Shown piece after piece: positions 14,009 through 15,512 of a stretch of 15,512 nt of DNA (position 1 is the first letter of the stretch; every line of letters begins with the position of its first letter). A model generated the notes under the pieces. The model saw only the letters and a list, made by a program, of their open reading frames with translations, had not been told where the DNA came from and searched no databases. Made by a program: the position numbers and the translations under genes. The DNA is from Halovenus sp. (GTDB taxonomy: Archaea > Halobacteriota > Halobacteria > Halobacteriales > Haloarculaceae): the NCBI GenBank assembly GCA_003551265.1, contig PUMG01000255.1:1-15512 (forward strand). Reading direction: 5' to 3'.

Positions 14009-15253
14009 ATGACCGAAGACATCCTCAGAATCAACGACTTGTCGACCCGGTTTTTCACCAAAGAAGGACAGGTAAACGCGGTCGAGCGCGTGGATCTGAA
14101 CATCAAACGCGGTGAGGTGTTCGGTATCGTCGGCGAGAGTGGGAGCGGAAAGAGTGTGACTGCACTCTCGCTCGTCGACCTCGTCGAGTCTCCAGGTGAG
14201 GTGACCAACGGAAGCGTCGAGTATCGCAACGAAGAACTCGCCGAGGCCCTCAGAGACGAGTATCCTGACGCTGTCGATGGTTCGTTTGTCGACCTGCGTG
14301 CAGTCCCCGAGACCGTCCGCAGGTCGTTGCGAGGAGCGAGTTTCAGCATGATATTTCAGGACCCCGAGAGCAGTTTCAACCCGACTCTCACGGTTGGCGA
14401 ACAGATTGCGGAGGCCGCAGAAGTCCAGCGGCGTGCCCGTGCAAATCCGCGGTCGACACGAGCGAAAACACGAGGTGTGGAGTACTCGTTCTCGTCGTAT
14501 CTCGCTTCTGCAGTGCTTCCTTCCCGGAAGTTCGTCACCAATTCGAGCAGAGAGCGTGCGGTCGAGTTGCTGGAGATGGTCGGTATTCCGGACCCGGTCA
14601 AACGCGCCGACGAGTACCCACACCAGTACTCTGGAGGGATGCTCCAGCGCGCGATGATCGCCCAGGCGCTCGCAGGAGAACCCGACGTGCTCATCGCCGA
14701 CGAACCGACGACGGCGCTCGACGTAACCATCCAGGCACAGGTACTCGACATCCTCGCCGACCTCCAGGAAGAAACGGGCATGACAATCATCCTCATCACA
14801 CACAACCTCGGAGTCGTTGCCCGGATGTGTGACCGCGTTGGTGTGATGTACGCGGGCGAGATTGTCGAGCAGGGAAGGCTCGAAGACGTGTTCGAGAACC
14901 ACGTCCACCCATACACTGAGGGCCTGCTGGGGTCGATACCGAATCTCGACGACGTGGGTGGCCGACTCCAGCCGATCGGTGGAAACGTTCCGAGTCTCAT
15001 CGATGTCGAGATGGGTGATGGCTGTTACTTCGCTGATCGCTGCCCCCGGGCAATGCAGGAGTGTCTGGAGAAGCCACCGGATTTCGACGGTCCCGGTGGC
15101 GAAGAACACGTCGCGAAGTGCTACCTCGCCGACCATCCGTACGACGAGACACAGGCGCTCTCAGAGGAGTACTTCGAAAGCGCGGGTGCACGAGTCACTG
15201 ACAGGGGCGACTCGGCGGGCGCATCTCCAGGCGAGGTGAGCGAAGATGACTGA
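14009..15253 (+). CDS. dppD: ABC transporter ATP-binding protein, DppD/OppD family
   Basis: A 414-residue ATPase that powers import on the cytoplasmic face. Walker A GESGSGKS is at 42-49, the Q-loop [10 protein letters not shown] at 116-125, the ABC signature SGGMLQR at 208-214, Walker B VLIADEP at 227-233 and the switch His265. The C-terminal oligopeptide-transporter domain includes [12 protein letters not shown] (300-311) and four cysteines, Cys339, Cys345, Cys352 and Cys371, in the arrangement that in some DppD/OppD proteins holds a [4Fe-4S] cluster. Compared with bacterial DppD there are extra residues at about 72-105 and a Ser/Arg-rich stretch at about 140-182. The frame is open 48 nt upstream, but the ATG at 14009 has GAGGTG at 13997-14002 and starts right after the dppC stop. 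Its stop lies inside the dppF start region. Confidence 0.95.
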   Translation: MTEDILRINDLSTRFFTKEGQVNAVERVDLNIKRGEVFGIVGESGSGKSVTALSLVDLVESPGEVTNGSVEYRNEELAEALRDEYPDAVDGSFVDLRAVPETVRRSLRGASFSMIFQDPESSFNPTLTVGEQIAEAAEVQRRARANPRSTRAKTRGVEYSFSSYLASAVLPSRKFVTNSSRERAVELLEMVGIPDPVKRADEYPHQYSGGMLQRAMIAQALAGEPDVLIADEPTTALDVTIQAQVLDILADLQEETGMTIILITHNLGVVARMCDRVGVMYAGEIVEQGRLEDVFENHVHPYTEGLLGSIPNLDDVGGRLQPIGGNVPSLIDVEMGDGCYFADRCPRAMQECLEKPPDFDGPGGEEHVAKCYLADHPYDETQALSEEYFESAGARVTDRGDSAGASPGEVSEDD

Positions 15254-15512
15254 TGCGCTGGTCGAAGTGCGAAACCTCACCAAGTACTTCTACGAACAGG
15301 ACAGTCTCCTCGACCGCCTCCTCGGTGACGAGCCTGTCGCGGTCAAAGCTGTCGACGGTCTCAGCTTCGACATCACCCGTGGTGAGACGCTCGGACTGGT
15401 CGGTGAGTCGGGATGTGGCAAATCAACGACCGGCGAGACGTTGCTTCGACTCCAGGACCCAACTGGTGGGGAGACCCGATTCGATGGGCAGAACATCTAC
15501 GAGATGGACAGC
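15246..15512 (+). CDS. dppF: ABC transporter ATP-binding protein, DppF/OppF family (3' end cut by window edge)
   Basis: Second ATPase of the importer; only 89 residues are in the window. It begins [15 protein letters not shown], has the DppF/OppF-like insertion with [12 protein letters not shown] (19-30) before [13 protein letters not shown], and Walker [10 protein letters not shown] at 53-61. Bacterial homologues are about 320-350 residues, so most of the gene lies to the right. The ATG at 15246 overlaps the end of dppD by 8 nt and has a strong GAGGTGA (15233-15239) six bases upstream, consistent with translational coupling within one operon. Confidence 0.93.
   Translation, partial: MTDALVEVRNLTKYFYEQDSLLDRLLGDEPVAVKAVDGLSFDITRGETLGLVGESGCGKSTTGETLLRLQDPTGGETRFDGQNIYEMDS

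Noticed and set aside
13931..15136. Long minus-strand open frame (about 400 codons) opposite dppD
   Set aside because: Antisense shadow of an ABC ATPase with complete Walker, signature and H-loop motifs; composition is not that of a real haloarchaeal protein.

Overview
The window looks haloarchaeal. The proteins are strongly acidic (many Asp/Glu, few Lys). Two exported proteins carry Tat-type twin-arginine signals. Starts are a mix of leaderless (TATA-like box about 27 nt upstream of the ATG) and Shine-Dalgarno led (GAGGTG-type). GC looks to be around 60%, with a lower-GC patch around 2000-2620. I see no tRNA, rRNA, CRISPR array or replication origin, and no gap between genes longer than 300 bases except where the transposable element and its flanks fill it.

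Layout. (1) 1-1883, minus: a two-gene sulfur amino-acid operon. A cysteine synthase/cystathionine beta-synthase family enzyme is followed, with an ATGA overlap, by a cystathionine gamma-synthase/lyase family enzyme that runs off the left edge. The pair resembles a reverse transsulfuration module. (2) 2125-2619, plus: TrmO-type tRNA methyltransferase with lower GC. (3) About 2859-4262: a TnpB-only (IS1341-type, IS200/IS605 family) element with an intact RuvC nuclease on the minus strand, flanked by two identical 21-nt hairpins. Its 3' end should encode an omega RNA. (4) 4407-6595, plus: a tight three-gene cluster of unknown function, made of an M23/LytM-like domain protein without signal peptide, a Tat-signal protein and a six-helix membrane protein. 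(5) 6644-7687, minus: thioredoxin reductase, convergent with cluster 4 across tandem hairpins. (6) 7808-10031, minus: a two-CBS-domain protein, then a fusion of NAD kinase (N-terminal) and an inositol-monophosphatase-like domain (C-terminal). The phosphatase half has changes at residues usually conserved for catalysis. (7) 10191-15512, plus: a complete-order peptide/nickel-type (family 5) ABC importer, lipoprotein - permease - permease - ATPase - ATPase, with the last gene cut by the right edge.

How they work together. The ABC operon should bind a peptide-like or similar solute outside the cell, pass it through the DppB/DppC pore and power uptake with the DppD/DppF ATPases. The gap between it and the divergent CBS gene carries an 18-bp dyad and a palindromic TATA region that may be regulatory. 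The CBS protein may sense adenylates near a gene that sets the NAD/NADP balance. The most promising items for new biology are the TnpB element with its predicted guide RNA, the uncharacterised M23-like/Tat/membrane cluster, and the NAD kinase-phosphatase fusion with an altered active site.
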